Shown piece after piece: positions 35,529-44,880 of a DNA stretch of 64,000 nucleotides (the first letter of the stretch is position 1; each line of letters starts with the position of its first letter). The stretch is taken from positions 4,344,616-4,408,615 of the forward strand of contig NZ_CM002139.1 in assembly GCF_000454545.1 (NCBI RefSeq). Reading direction: 5' to 3'. A model generated the notes under the pieces. It worked only from the letters and a program-made list of their open reading frames with translations. It searched no databases and had not been told where the DNA came from. The DNA comes from Xanthomonas cassavae CFBP 4642 (GTDB lineage Bacteria; Pseudomonadota; Gammaproteobacteria; Xanthomonadales; Xanthomonadaceae). The position numbers and the translations under genes were made by a program.

Positions 35529-37553
35529 CTACGGAACCAGCGCCGCTCCTTCGCACAAGCGCTCGGGCTGATCCTTGCACGTCTGCAACGGACCGATATC
35601 CAGCGGCGGCAGACCGTAGTCGTAGGTGAACCAGGCCACGCCTTCCTGCACCAACTCCAGTCGGACCACCGCGCCTTTCGCGAAGCGGGACAACGGCACC
35701 GTCAGCGGCATCTCCACCGCGGCCCCCGGTGCTAATCCCGGCAAGGGAATACGCTGCACTTCAACGCGCGGCATCGCATCAATACCGCCTCTGCCATTTG
35801 GCAACTGCACGACAGCGAGATTGACAGGATACTGGCCGCGGCCAGCCAATGATGTCCCGCCGCGATTGTCGATGCGTATACGCATCGACACCGTTCCGGT
35901 TCCCTTCTCCAAGAGCGGCTCACCTTGCAGCGTCATCGCGATGGCCACGTCCATCGCGCTCAATTTCAGATCCGACCTCAGTGACTCGTCACCTACTCTG
36001 CCCGATCCAGGCTCCCTGACCAGCGCGTGGCTACTATCGCCAACGTAGTAGCGCGCATTGGTGGTTGCGACGATCTGCTTGCGCTCGGCATAAAATTTGC
36101 CGCTGACCAACACCCGAGCGCGCCGACCTGCCTCGGGACACCGGTACTGTGTATGGAACAGGAGATGCCAGGACTCTGGAGCGATACACATCTGCGCCTT
36201 GCCATGCCCCACGCGATTGGCGTATGCAAATAGCGACACAGTATCCGACCAGCCCACATCCCAGCCGCCCTCTCGATCGATGGACAGTTCGACGACCTTG
36301 CCACCTGCGCTGGCGGTGATGGCCTGCAAAGCATTGCGATATGGAGCTTCGCTCACCGACGCGGGATTCTGCAGCAATTCCTCGGACTGGGATCCCAGAT
36401 ACACGACACCGCCGATCGCGAAAACGGCGATGACGACACCGGCAGCACGATGCGCCCGTTGCGACCACTCGATCATGCAAGCGGCGGTAATCGCCACCAG
36501 GATAGCGTAGAGCGGCACGAACCAGTATTCCAGATAACGATACTGAAGATCGTCCACGCCTTTGCGACCATACAACAGTGCCGCGACCAGACCAGCTGCC
36601 AGCACCAGCAGCCCGACGAGAACCGCACGCGCGTTCTCCGTACCACGCATCAACCAGGCGCCGAGCGCGACCAGTGGAAGCACGATGCCCCAGAGCGGCA
36701 TGAAATCGAATACATAGCGCACCACGGCAAATGCTGGATTAGGCGCGCGGTGCCCGGCAAAAGCGAAGTACTTGGGAAATTCTCCCGGCCAATAGTTGAA
36801 AGTCTGCAGCAGAACCGGCAACAGGAACAGCACGATCAGCGCCAGGCTGACCACGATCGTCGACGGGGGCGGAATCGTGACAGGTGGTCTCGGCAGCCAG
36901 CGCAAACGCATGGCAAGGGCGACACCCAGAACCGTAACGACGCAGATGATCGGAACCAACCCAACAAAGCTGGCATGGCCATGCACCATTGCACCGGCGC
37001 CGAGAATCAACCACGGCAGCCAGCGCCATCCTCGAAGCAGCAAACCGCATAATCCAACGCTCAGGAAGGTGGATGCCGCCACGTAGAGGAACGGAGGCCA
37101 CGGCGCAGTCAAACTGTAGGCTTTGGCCAGCAGCAGCACGATTGCATAAGCGGCCGTACCGACCAGCGCAGTGGACACATGGCCGGTCAGCCTATGCAGC
37201 AGTGCGGATACCAACGCAATCGCGCATGCGCAGATGCACAGTGTCGCAAAGACCTGGGCGGCAAACGGTGTGTGGAAGATCGGCAACATGTCATGAAATG
37301 CGATCTCCGACAACGCCATGAGCTGAAAGAAGAACGGACCGGGGTGGTAGAAACCCACCCGACTGTAGTTACCGTGCCACAGTAGCCAGTCTTTGGCCCA
37401 GGTCACCAGGATGTCGTTAGAAGCGTAGTCGGTGAATGGCAGTACGTCGTCGTGAAAGAAGAACGACGCCTTGGCGAACAGAGCAGCAGCAACGATCGCC
37501 GCGAAGACGGCGACGGACAGCAGAGCTGTGGTGGAAAGGCGTTTGCGAATCAT
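35529..37553 (-). CDS. Large polytopic membrane protein, GT-C-like
   Basis: 674-aa protein: about twelve membrane helices over residues 1-430, then a roughly 240-residue soluble C-terminal domain rich in beta strands. An early periplasmic loop holds DWLLWHGNYSRVGFYHPGPF, with acidic residues just before it (FFHDDVLPFTDY). This layout resembles GT-C glycosyltransferases that use polyprenyl-phosphate sugars. AGGAG before ATG 37553 sets the start. It is the last gene of the metB-side operon, 142 bases after rmd. I do not recognise a specific family; a role in adding the lipid-linked sugar made by the convergent operon is only inference. Confidence 0.6.
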   Translation of the reverse strand: MIRKRLSTTALLSVAVFAAIVAAALFAKASFFFHDDVLPFTDYASNDILVTWAKDWLLWHGNYSRVGFYHPGPFFFQLMALSEIAFHDMLPIFHTPFAAQVFATLCICACAIALVSALLHRLTGHVSTALVGTAAYAIVLLLAKAYSLTAPWPPFLYVAASTFLSVGLCGLLLRGWRWLPWLILGAGAMVHGHASFVGLVPIICVVTVLGVALAMRLRWLPRPPVTIPPPSTIVVSLALIVLFLLPVLLQTFNYWPGEFPKYFAFAGHRAPNPAFAVVRYVFDFMPLWGIVLPLVALGAWLMRGTENARAVLVGLLVLAAGLVAALLYGRKGVDDLQYRYLEYWFVPLYAILVAITAACMIEWSQRAHRAAGVVIAVFAIGGVVYLGSQSEELLQNPASVSEAPYRNALQAITASAGGKVVELSIDREGGWDVGWSDTVSLFAYANRVGHGKAQMCIAPESWHLLFHTQYRCPEAGRRARVLVSGKFYAERKQIVATTNARYYVGDSSHALVREPGSGRVGDESLRSDLKLSAMDVAIAMTLQGEPLLEKGTGTVSMRIRIDNRGGTSLAGRGQYPVNLAVVQLPNGRGGIDAMPRVEVQRIPLPGLAPGAAVEMPLTVPLSRFAKGAVVRLELVQEGVAWFTYDYGLPPLDIGPLQTCKDQPERLCEGAALVP

Positions 37554-37695
37554 GGTGCTCCTGGCATTGCCGCCGCGCGCTATCGTTATGATTTCAATGT
37601 CTGTCACAGAGTCTGCGCGCTCCCGGCCACCGACCGTGTGGCACCGCTGGCCACGAGTGAGTGGCCGATGGCGCCACCCTTCCTTTCGACTCGGA

Positions 37696-38595
37696 CTAGC
37701 ACTCCGATCGTGGCGTCCGTAGCATCCAGTCCAGCGTTTCTCGCAGCGGCCGGAACGCGAACCCACCGACTTGTGCAATGAGGTGAGCGTTCGAACCGGC
37801 CAAGCGATTGACTTCCTTGTCACGCACCAACTCAGTGTCACTGTGGATGTCGAACGAGATTCCAGCCAATTCTTCGATAAGTTCGATGACGCTGCGCAGA
37901 CTGACCGAGCGCCCACTGCACACGTTCACCGCCCCGCCACGCAGACCGCTTTCAATAAGCAATCCGTAGCATCTGACCAGATCGCGAACATCAGTGAAAT
38001 CGCGCTCCACATCCAGATTCCCCAAACGCAGCACACGTTCTCCGCGGTGCGCATGGTCAACGACCTTGGAGACAAAGAACGATGGCGACTGACCGATGCC
38101 GATGTAATTGAACGGCCGGGCGAGCACGATGGGCAACCGATCCATGTACAGGCGTGCGACATACTCGGCCGCCACCTTGCTAACCGCGTAATCGTTGAAC
38201 GGCGCCATCGGTGACTGCTCAGTCAACAATGCATGCGACGACGGGCCATAGACGTGTGCGCTGCTGGCTATTAGCACGCACGCGGGGGCCTGCTTAAGGT
38301 TAGCAAGCGCATCCAGCAAGTGACGCGTACCGACCACGTTGGCCTGGTATATCGCAGACACGTCGCTATGCGCGACGTGCGAGATCCCTGCCAGATGAAC
38401 GACCACCTGCGGCCTGACGCGCTCCATCACGTCACCAAGGCCTCCGCGGTCCAGCAGATCAACCGCGCTGAGATCCGCTCCGGACTCTCCGTGGCGGCGC
38501 AGGCCATGAACGCGATAGCCCATGGCCTTCAGCTCCTGCGCCATGTAAGGCCCTGTGAAGCCTTCGATTCCGGTGACCAATGCAGTCGGCGTCAT
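37696..38595 (-). CDS. rmd: GDP-4-dehydro-6-deoxy-D-mannose reductase
   Basis: 299-aa extended SDR with ALVTGIEGFTGPYMAQEL at the start. The active site lies in YAVSKVAAEYVARL. The segment RPFNYIGIGQSPSFFVSKVV is typical of the Rmd group that reduces the Gmd product to GDP-D-rhamnose. The gene follows gmd by 81 bases on the same strand. GDP-6-deoxy-talose synthesis is the alternative outcome of such a reductase, since stereochemistry cannot be read by eye. Confidence 0.82.
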   Translation of the reverse strand: MTPTALVTGIEGFTGPYMAQELKAMGYRVHGLRRHGESGADLSAVDLLDRGGLGDVMERVRPQVVVHLAGISHVAHSDVSAIYQANVVGTRHLLDALANLKQAPACVLIASSAHVYGPSSHALLTEQSPMAPFNDYAVSKVAAEYVARLYMDRLPIVLARPFNYIGIGQSPSFFVSKVVDHAHRGERVLRLGNLDVERDFTDVRDLVRCYGLLIESGLRGGAVNVCSGRSVSLRSVIELIEELAGISFDIHSDTELVRDKEVNRLAGSNAHLIAQVGGFAFRPLRETLDWMLRTPRSEC

Positions 38596-38676
38596 CGACT
38601 CAATTTCCTCGCATGTGGGGCATTGCTGATGTACCTTCCCGCGGCGCCGACGCCACGGGAGAGCACCGCAGGCGCG

Positions 38677-39756
<1,080 letters not shown>

Positions 39757-41049
39757 TTACAGCGAAAACATTGCGTTGAGCGTCCGCGAGAGGCTCTGGA
39801 CGGCATTACTGTCGCCGGAGAGGTTCATTCTACCCAGCTGGCGCCCCAATACCTGAGCCGTCCGGATGTATGGCTCTGCCTCGATGTAATCGGGGGCAAT
39901 CCGCTCTAGGTCGTCGACGTAATGCCGCGCGGAAAATTCGTTGGCGGCCCATTGTCCCGCGCGGCTAGCGATTTCGCGCGCAGCGTGGCGGTTTTCGTGG
40001 ACGAAACGCAACTGATCGCGCAATGCGGTTCCCCCCGACGTGGTCGGTATCTTGAGCACCATCTCGTCAGGCAACTCTGCATAGAAACCTGCATTACTGA
40101 CGATGACCGGAGCGCCGGACTGCATGCCCTCAATCGCCGATGCCGACGCGCCTTCCAGCGCAGGGTCGCGCAAGCAAGTCACCACGTCGGCCTCAGCCAA
40201 TCCCTCGCGCAGACGTTCCTGAGTGACGCGACCCTCAAGCACGAGGCCATTGAATCCCACCTCACGGCAGATCGCCTCCAGCCTTTCGCGCTCGTCGTCG
40301 GGACATTGACCGAGCACACGATAGTCTGCAACTCGGGCCAGGACCGCGTCGGAAGCCAGTGCACGGATGACCCAATCCACGCGCTTGTTGCGGTTGACCA
40401 TGCCGAACGTGCGTACAGCCAATCGTTGCCCGTCGTTGACGTGCACTGGCGTGCGCAGGATCGGCTCGACAGGATAGGCCAGCGAAAGCTTGTGCACCGG
40501 ACCGGGGGACGCGGCACGTACGCGATCGCCGTAGAAGCGCGAATGAATGACGCAACCCAGCGTATTGCCCGACACCCATTCGGTCAGCGGAAATTGACGC
40601 ACCGCGCTTTCGTGTAGGTTTTCCGGATTTGCATTCGCATATTGCTCGCCCGCTTCGCGGCCGTACATGCGCGAGATGATTGCAGCGGCTTCGTTTACAC
40701 GCTCCGTAGCCTGCAGCCACCCCAAGAACAGACTCAATACGCACCAGTCGTGAAGCACAGCGACATAGGGCCGGATAGAAGCCAACTCGATCAGCCTGCC
40801 ATGGTAGGCGAAGTAGTCACCGACATTACCAAACACCAGGTCACATTGCGCCAGCCAGTCGCGCTCTTCGCGCGACCCCGGTTCCAGCACACCCACTGCG
40901 TCGCGCGGCGGCAGTTCGCTTTCGGCTCCGACTTCTGTCCGATACACCGCTACATCATGGCCGCGCGCGCGAAGCTCGGCGATCACCGCTTGGCTGTAGC
41001 GCGCGATGGCGGACGCTTCACAGTAAGGAGTAGCCCAGACGATCTTCAT
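39757..41049 (-). CDS. Glycosyltransferase (GT-B fold, GT4-like)
   Basis: 430-aa glycosyltransferase. The C-terminal half contains a GT4-like nucleotide-sugar site, including LEGASASAIEGMQSGAPVIVSNAGFYAEL, with the acidic residues spaced as in the EX7E motif. The N-terminus KIVWATPYCEASAIARYSQAV is the usual first beta strand and loop. A C-terminal helical extension follows the catalytic fold. The ATG overlaps the upstream glycosyltransferase stop (ATGA). Sugar and linkage cannot be assigned; GDP-D-rhamnose or GDP-perosamine donors are likely from context. Confidence 0.82.
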   Translation of the reverse strand: MKIVWATPYCEASAIARYSQAVIAELRARGHDVAVYRTEVGAESELPPRDAVGVLEPGSREERDWLAQCDLVFGNVGDYFAYHGRLIELASIRPYVAVLHDWCVLSLFLGWLQATERVNEAAAIISRMYGREAGEQYANANPENLHESAVRQFPLTEWVSGNTLGCVIHSRFYGDRVRAASPGPVHKLSLAYPVEPILRTPVHVNDGQRLAVRTFGMVNRNKRVDWVIRALASDAVLARVADYRVLGQCPDDERERLEAICREVGFNGLVLEGRVTQERLREGLAEADVVTCLRDPALEGASASAIEGMQSGAPVIVSNAGFYAELPDEMVLKIPTTSGGTALRDQLRFVHENRHAAREIASRAGQWAANEFSARHYVDDLERIAPDYIEAEPYIRTAQVLGRQLGRMNLSGDSNAVQSLSRTLNAMFSL

Positions 41050-42083
41050 CGCGTCAACGCCTCCACGGTCGAGGTCCAGTTGATACCCATGCCGGTCCAG
41101 CGTGCATGCGCCGCCTGCCCAAGTACACGTGTGCGTCCGCGATCGGCGAATACGGCAGCGATCGCCGCGGCGAGTTGCTCGGTGTCGTCTTCGCAGACCC
41201 AACCCTGCTGACCATCATGAATTAATTCGGTGAGATCGCCTGAGTCGCTGACCGTAATGACCGCTTTGCGCGCCTGGCATGCTTCCATGGTCACGTAACC
41301 ATACGAGTCTTCGTTGAACGGCAAGTACGCGCAAGCCAGGGCGCCATTCACATAGTCAGCAATTGTCTGCCGAGGCAGGAAGCCGATGTCGAGCTTCACA
41401 CGCTGCTCCAGCCCATGGCGTTCCACCAACTCGTGCAACCGCTGCGCATCGGCGGGACTATCGGCAGGACCGGCGATGACTAGACGCGCATTGCCGGGCA
41501 CGTGCGCCAGGGCCTCTACCAAGCGATGTTGGCGCTTGCTTGCGTTGATGCGGCCACCAGCGAAAATATAGTCCCCGTAATTGCCGCCGGTGAACAGCTC
41601 TTCGTCGTTCAAGGGAGCGCGCAGGATTTCCGAATGGAGGTCGTTGTAATGCAGCAGACGTTGCTGCACCGTGCGCCCAACCGCGTAGATATTCTTTACC
41701 GTTTCCAGGCCCTGATTGTCAGCCTCCTTGATCGCGAGACGGATCTGCCGGCCTTCTGGGGTATCCGGAATATTGGACTGGCCCGCGTCCCACAGGTCGT
41801 AAGCCTGCCGATATTGGTGCGCCAGCCACATGACCTTCTCGTCAAAAGGCACCAGATAGGCCGGAAATTTCATGGCAATCACGCGATCAACGTTGAAAAT
41901 CCGGAAATTCTTGCACATCAGCATTTCACCGATCAGACGCTCCGGGGGATCCCACGTAAAGGGAATCCGCATCAACTCCGACTCATGCCCGTGATGGCGC
42001 AGGTTGGATACCAGCTGATCGGCCAGTTCTTCGGCGCCGCCGCGAATTCCCGGCACCATGTTGTTGACGACGAGAATCTTCAC
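41046..42083 (-). CDS. Glycosyltransferase (GT4-like)
   Basis: 345-aa GT-B glycosyltransferase starting at GTG 42083, which overlaps the upstream gene stop as GTGA. N-terminal loop VNNMVPGIRGGAEELADQL, donor-site region FNEDSYGYVTMEACQARKAV, and ITVSDSGDLTELIHDG. It resembles the next upstream gene along its whole length: the WLAHQYRQAYDLWDAG segment here matches WFIHNFRQFYDMWDS there. The two are tandem paralogues, probably adding related residues in the O-antigen repeat. Confidence 0.82.
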   Translation of the reverse strand: MKILVVNNMVPGIRGGAEELADQLVSNLRHHGHESELMRIPFTWDPPERLIGEMLMCKNFRIFNVDRVIAMKFPAYLVPFDEKVMWLAHQYRQAYDLWDAGQSNIPDTPEGRQIRLAIKEADNQGLETVKNIYAVGRTVQQRLLHYNDLHSEILRAPLNDEELFTGGNYGDYIFAGGRINASKRQHRLVEALAHVPGNARLVIAGPADSPADAQRLHELVERHGLEQRVKLDIGFLPRQTIADYVNGALACAYLPFNEDSYGYVTMEACQARKAVITVSDSGDLTELIHDGQQGWVCEDDTEQLAAAIAAVFADRGRTRVLGQAAHARWTGMGINWTSTVEALTR

Positions 42084-43114
42084 GACAATACCCGTGCAAT
42101 GACGTGGTCCCAATCGATACGCAACTCGCGCACCCGCTCGCGCGACGCCGCGCCCATGCGTTTGGCTAACGTACGATCGCTCCACAGCCGATCGATGGCT
42201 TCTGCCAATGCGACCGGATCGGGCTCTGTGATAAAGCCGTTGCGGCCATCCTCGACGAACTCAACGACGCCGCCGGAATCGTTGGTGGTCAAGACCGCCT
42301 TGCACGCATGCGCAGCCTCAAGCGAAGGATAACCGTAGGAATCCTCGTCTTCCGGCAGATAAGCGGCTGCTAACGCGGTCGACAGCCATTCAACCTTCTC
42401 TTCCTCGCTGATCCAGCGATCTACCAGCACCACACGGTCGCCGATACCGTATTCGTCGATTTTCGTTCTCAACTGGGCGGCGTAGTGCAGGCTACCCGAA
42501 CCGCACAAGCGCAGTTTTACCGGAGTCCGCACATGTTTAAACGCTTCAAGCAACAGATGCTGACGTTTGTGCGGCTCGGTACGACAGATATAGACGATCT
42601 CATCGCCATAACCCGCATCATGGAAACGCGATACATCCTGCAACGGCGGATACAACACCTCGGCATCGATGCCGTTAAAGCGCCGCAACCGATCGGCAAC
42701 CACCTTCGAGTTGGCGAATACGTGCCGCGCCTCGTTGAGCGCAGTGGTATCGGCACGCACCAGCGCATTACGAAGCGCGCGATGCCGCGCGTCGTCGGGG
42801 AAGCTGCGATACGGTGAGTCCCACATGTCGTAGAACTGCCGGAAATTATGGATGAACCACACGATCTTGTTGGGGTGCTGGATCAGATGCGATGGCGGAC
42901 GCGTCGTGATGATGCGATCCACGGATTGGCTCAGATCCATCAGGCGATAGCTCGCCATTTGCGGCAAGATCGCGTCGGGAGCCTCCCACATCGGCAGGTA
43001 CACGACCTCGACGGTATGGCCGTGCTCGCGCAAACGCTCGCCCAGCCACTCGACGATGAAACGTGCGCCGCCGTTGATAAACGGCACGAAGGAAGAACAG
43101 ATCGCGATGCGCAA
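42080..43114 (-). CDS. Glycosyltransferase (GT4-like)
   Basis: 344-aa GT-B glycosyltransferase. N-terminal FVPFINGGARFIVEWLGERL, donor site EDEDSYGYPSLEAAHACKAV and TTNDSGGVVEFVEDGRNGF. It starts 3 bases after the aminotransferase gene stops, and overlaps its paralogue downstream by four bases. Donor sugar is unknown. Confidence 0.82.
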   Translation of the reverse strand: MRIAICSSFVPFINGGARFIVEWLGERLREHGHTVEVVYLPMWEAPDAILPQMASYRLMDLSQSVDRIITTRPPSHLIQHPNKIVWFIHNFRQFYDMWDSPYRSFPDDARHRALRNALVRADTTALNEARHVFANSKVVADRLRRFNGIDAEVLYPPLQDVSRFHDAGYGDEIVYICRTEPHKRQHLLLEAFKHVRTPVKLRLCGSGSLHYAAQLRTKIDEYGIGDRVVLVDRWISEEEKVEWLSTALAAAYLPEDEDSYGYPSLEAAHACKAVLTTNDSGGVVEFVEDGRNGFITEPDPVALAEAIDRLWSDRTLAKRMGAASRERVRELRIDWDHVIARVLS

Positions 43115-43117
43115 GAC

Positions 43118-44242
43118 TCAGCGCCCCAACTGACGCAGTGCGGAGGCGAGTGAATGAACGACGCGCTCCACGTCCGTGGCGTCGAGCTGCGCATGCGTTG
43201 GCAGATTCATACCACGCGCGGCCTGATCGTTGGCTACCGGAAATTCCGCGCCATCTTGCAGATAAGGCGGCAACACATGCATCGGATAGAACAGCGGCCG
43301 GGTCTCAATGCCATCCTTGTCCATCAACGCCATGACCTGGTCGCGCTGGCTTTCGCTAACGCCTTTCAACAGCACCGTGTACATCCAGTAGACATGCTTG
43401 GCATATGGCGCAACGAACGGACGCTCGACCAGATCGTCATGCGCGGCGAAAGCTGCTTCGTACCAGCTCGCCACGCGCTGCCGCGCCGCCAGCGCCTCGT
43501 CCACGCGCTCCATCTGCGCCAGGCCGATCGCCGCCGCCAAGTTTGTCATACGATAATTGAAACCGACGACGGGAAACCAATAGCGACGCTTCGGGTCCAT
43601 GCCCTGCCCACGATACAGACGCAGGCGCGCGGCGAGTTCATCGTCGTTCGTGGTGACCATGCCCCCCTCTCCGGTAGTCACGATCTTGTTGCCGAAAAAA
43701 CTGAAAGTGGCGCAATCACCCAAACCACCGACCCGCACGCCCTTGTACTCGGCACCATGTGCCTCGGCGGCGTCCTCGATCACCTTGAGGTTATGTCTGC
43801 GCGCGATCGCGAGGATGGGATCCATATCGACCGGGTGACCGTACAGGTGCACCACGATGATCGCCTTGGTGCGCGGCGTGATCTTCGCCTCGAGCCGTGC
43901 CGCATCAAGATTCATCGTACCCGGCTCGGATTCGACCAAGACGGGGATCGCGTTGCAGTACGCCACAGCGTTGGCCGTAGCAATATAGGTCAAGGTGGGG
44001 ATCAGCACCTCATCGCCAGCGCCGATACCCAGCGCGACCAGAGCCAGATGAATGGCCGTGGTTCCGTTATTGATCGCGACCGCGTGGCGAACCCCGCAGA
44101 ATTCCGCGAAGTTGGTCTCGAACTTCCCGATGAATTCGCCTGCCGACGATATCCAGGTGGAATCCAAGCACTGATTGACGTAGGTTTTTTCATTGCCCGC
44201 CAGGCTCGGGACCGCCACGGGGATGCGCTTGTTCGCCAACAT
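43118..44242 (-). CDS. PerA-like GDP-perosamine synthase (DegT/DnrJ/EryC1/StrS aminotransferase)
   Basis: 374-aa PLP-dependent sugar aminotransferase. The PLP lysine is in FSFFGNKIVTTGEGGM, preceded by IEDAAEAHGAEYKG. The N-terminus RIPVAVPSLAGNEKTYVNQC closely follows GDP-perosamine synthases, which aminate the Gmd product at C4. Presence of gmd in the operon and an N-acyltransferase gene just upstream support this over dTDP-linked aminosugar roles. ATG 44242 is chosen over an in-frame start 16 codons upstream. Five bases separate it from the preceding acyltransferase gene. Confidence 0.8.
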   Translation of the reverse strand: MLANKRIPVAVPSLAGNEKTYVNQCLDSTWISSAGEFIGKFETNFAEFCGVRHAVAINNGTTAIHLALVALGIGAGDEVLIPTLTYIATANAVAYCNAIPVLVESEPGTMNLDAARLEAKITPRTKAIIVVHLYGHPVDMDPILAIARRHNLKVIEDAAEAHGAEYKGVRVGGLGDCATFSFFGNKIVTTGEGGMVTTNDDELAARLRLYRGQGMDPKRRYWFPVVGFNYRMTNLAAAIGLAQMERVDEALAARQRVASWYEAAFAAHDDLVERPFVAPYAKHVYWMYTVLLKGVSESQRDQVMALMDKDGIETRPLFYPMHVLPPYLQDGAEFPVANDQAARGMNLPTHAQLDATDVERVVHSLASALRQLGR

Positions 44243-44247
44243 TTGCT

Positions 44248-44880
44248 TCAATCCTTTTTTATAATTTGTCGCACAGGCACCCCGACCCACACCCCAGCTT
44301 CGTCGATGTCTCTGACGACCGCGGCGCCTGCGCCCACGATAACGTCAGAAGCGATACCGATGCCGGGGATGACCCGGGCTCCCGCCCCCAGGAACACACC
44401 TTCGCCCAATCGCACGCAGCCAGCGAGCACACTGCCGGGCGCTATGTGGCAGAAACTTCCCACCACGCAGTCGTGATCTACCGATGCGTTTGTGTTAATT
44501 ATAGCAAAATCGCCAATAACCGCGTCGGCATTGACGATGGCGCCTTCCATGATCGCGCAGCCTGCGCCGATCTTCGCGGACGGGGAAAGTACCGCAGATC
44601 CACCGATCGCGGAGACGAAGCGCATGCCTAGATGCTGAATGCGCGCGACCACCTTGCGGCGCAGCCGATTCTCGCCAAGTGCTACGAATACATCATCGAT
44701 GCCGTCGGCCTGCAATCTGGGCAGGTACTCGTCTTCACCACCCAGTACCGGCACGCCGCTGACCTGCTGTCCGGTCAGGGCTGCATCCAGACATGCCACC
44801 ACCTCATGCCCGCCGGCACGCAGCAAGTCGATCACCACCTTGGCGTGACCACCACCACCCACCACCGCCACACGACTCAT
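44248..44880 (-). CDS. PerB-like sugar N-acetyltransferase (NeuD/PglD type)
   Basis: 210-aa protein with an N-terminal Rossmann-like domain (RVAVVGGGGHAKVVIDLLRAGG) and a C-terminal left-handed beta-helix of hexapeptide repeats (residues about 95-200). The catalytic histidine is in NTNASVDHDCVVGSFCHIAPGS. The PglD/NeuD/PerB group acetylates 4-amino sugars. Directly upstream of the PerA-like gene, it should produce GDP-N-acetylperosamine. Its start overlaps the FkbM-protein stop by ATGA. Confidence 0.8.
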   Translation of the reverse strand: MSRVAVVGGGGHAKVVIDLLRAGGHEVVACLDAALTGQQVSGVPVLGGEDEYLPRLQADGIDDVFVALGENRLRRKVVARIQHLGMRFVSAIGGSAVLSPSAKIGAGCAIMEGAIVNADAVIGDFAIINTNASVDHDCVVGSFCHIAPGSVLAGCVRLGEGVFLGAGARVIPGIGIASDVIVGAGAAVVRDIDEAGVWVGVPVRQIIKKD

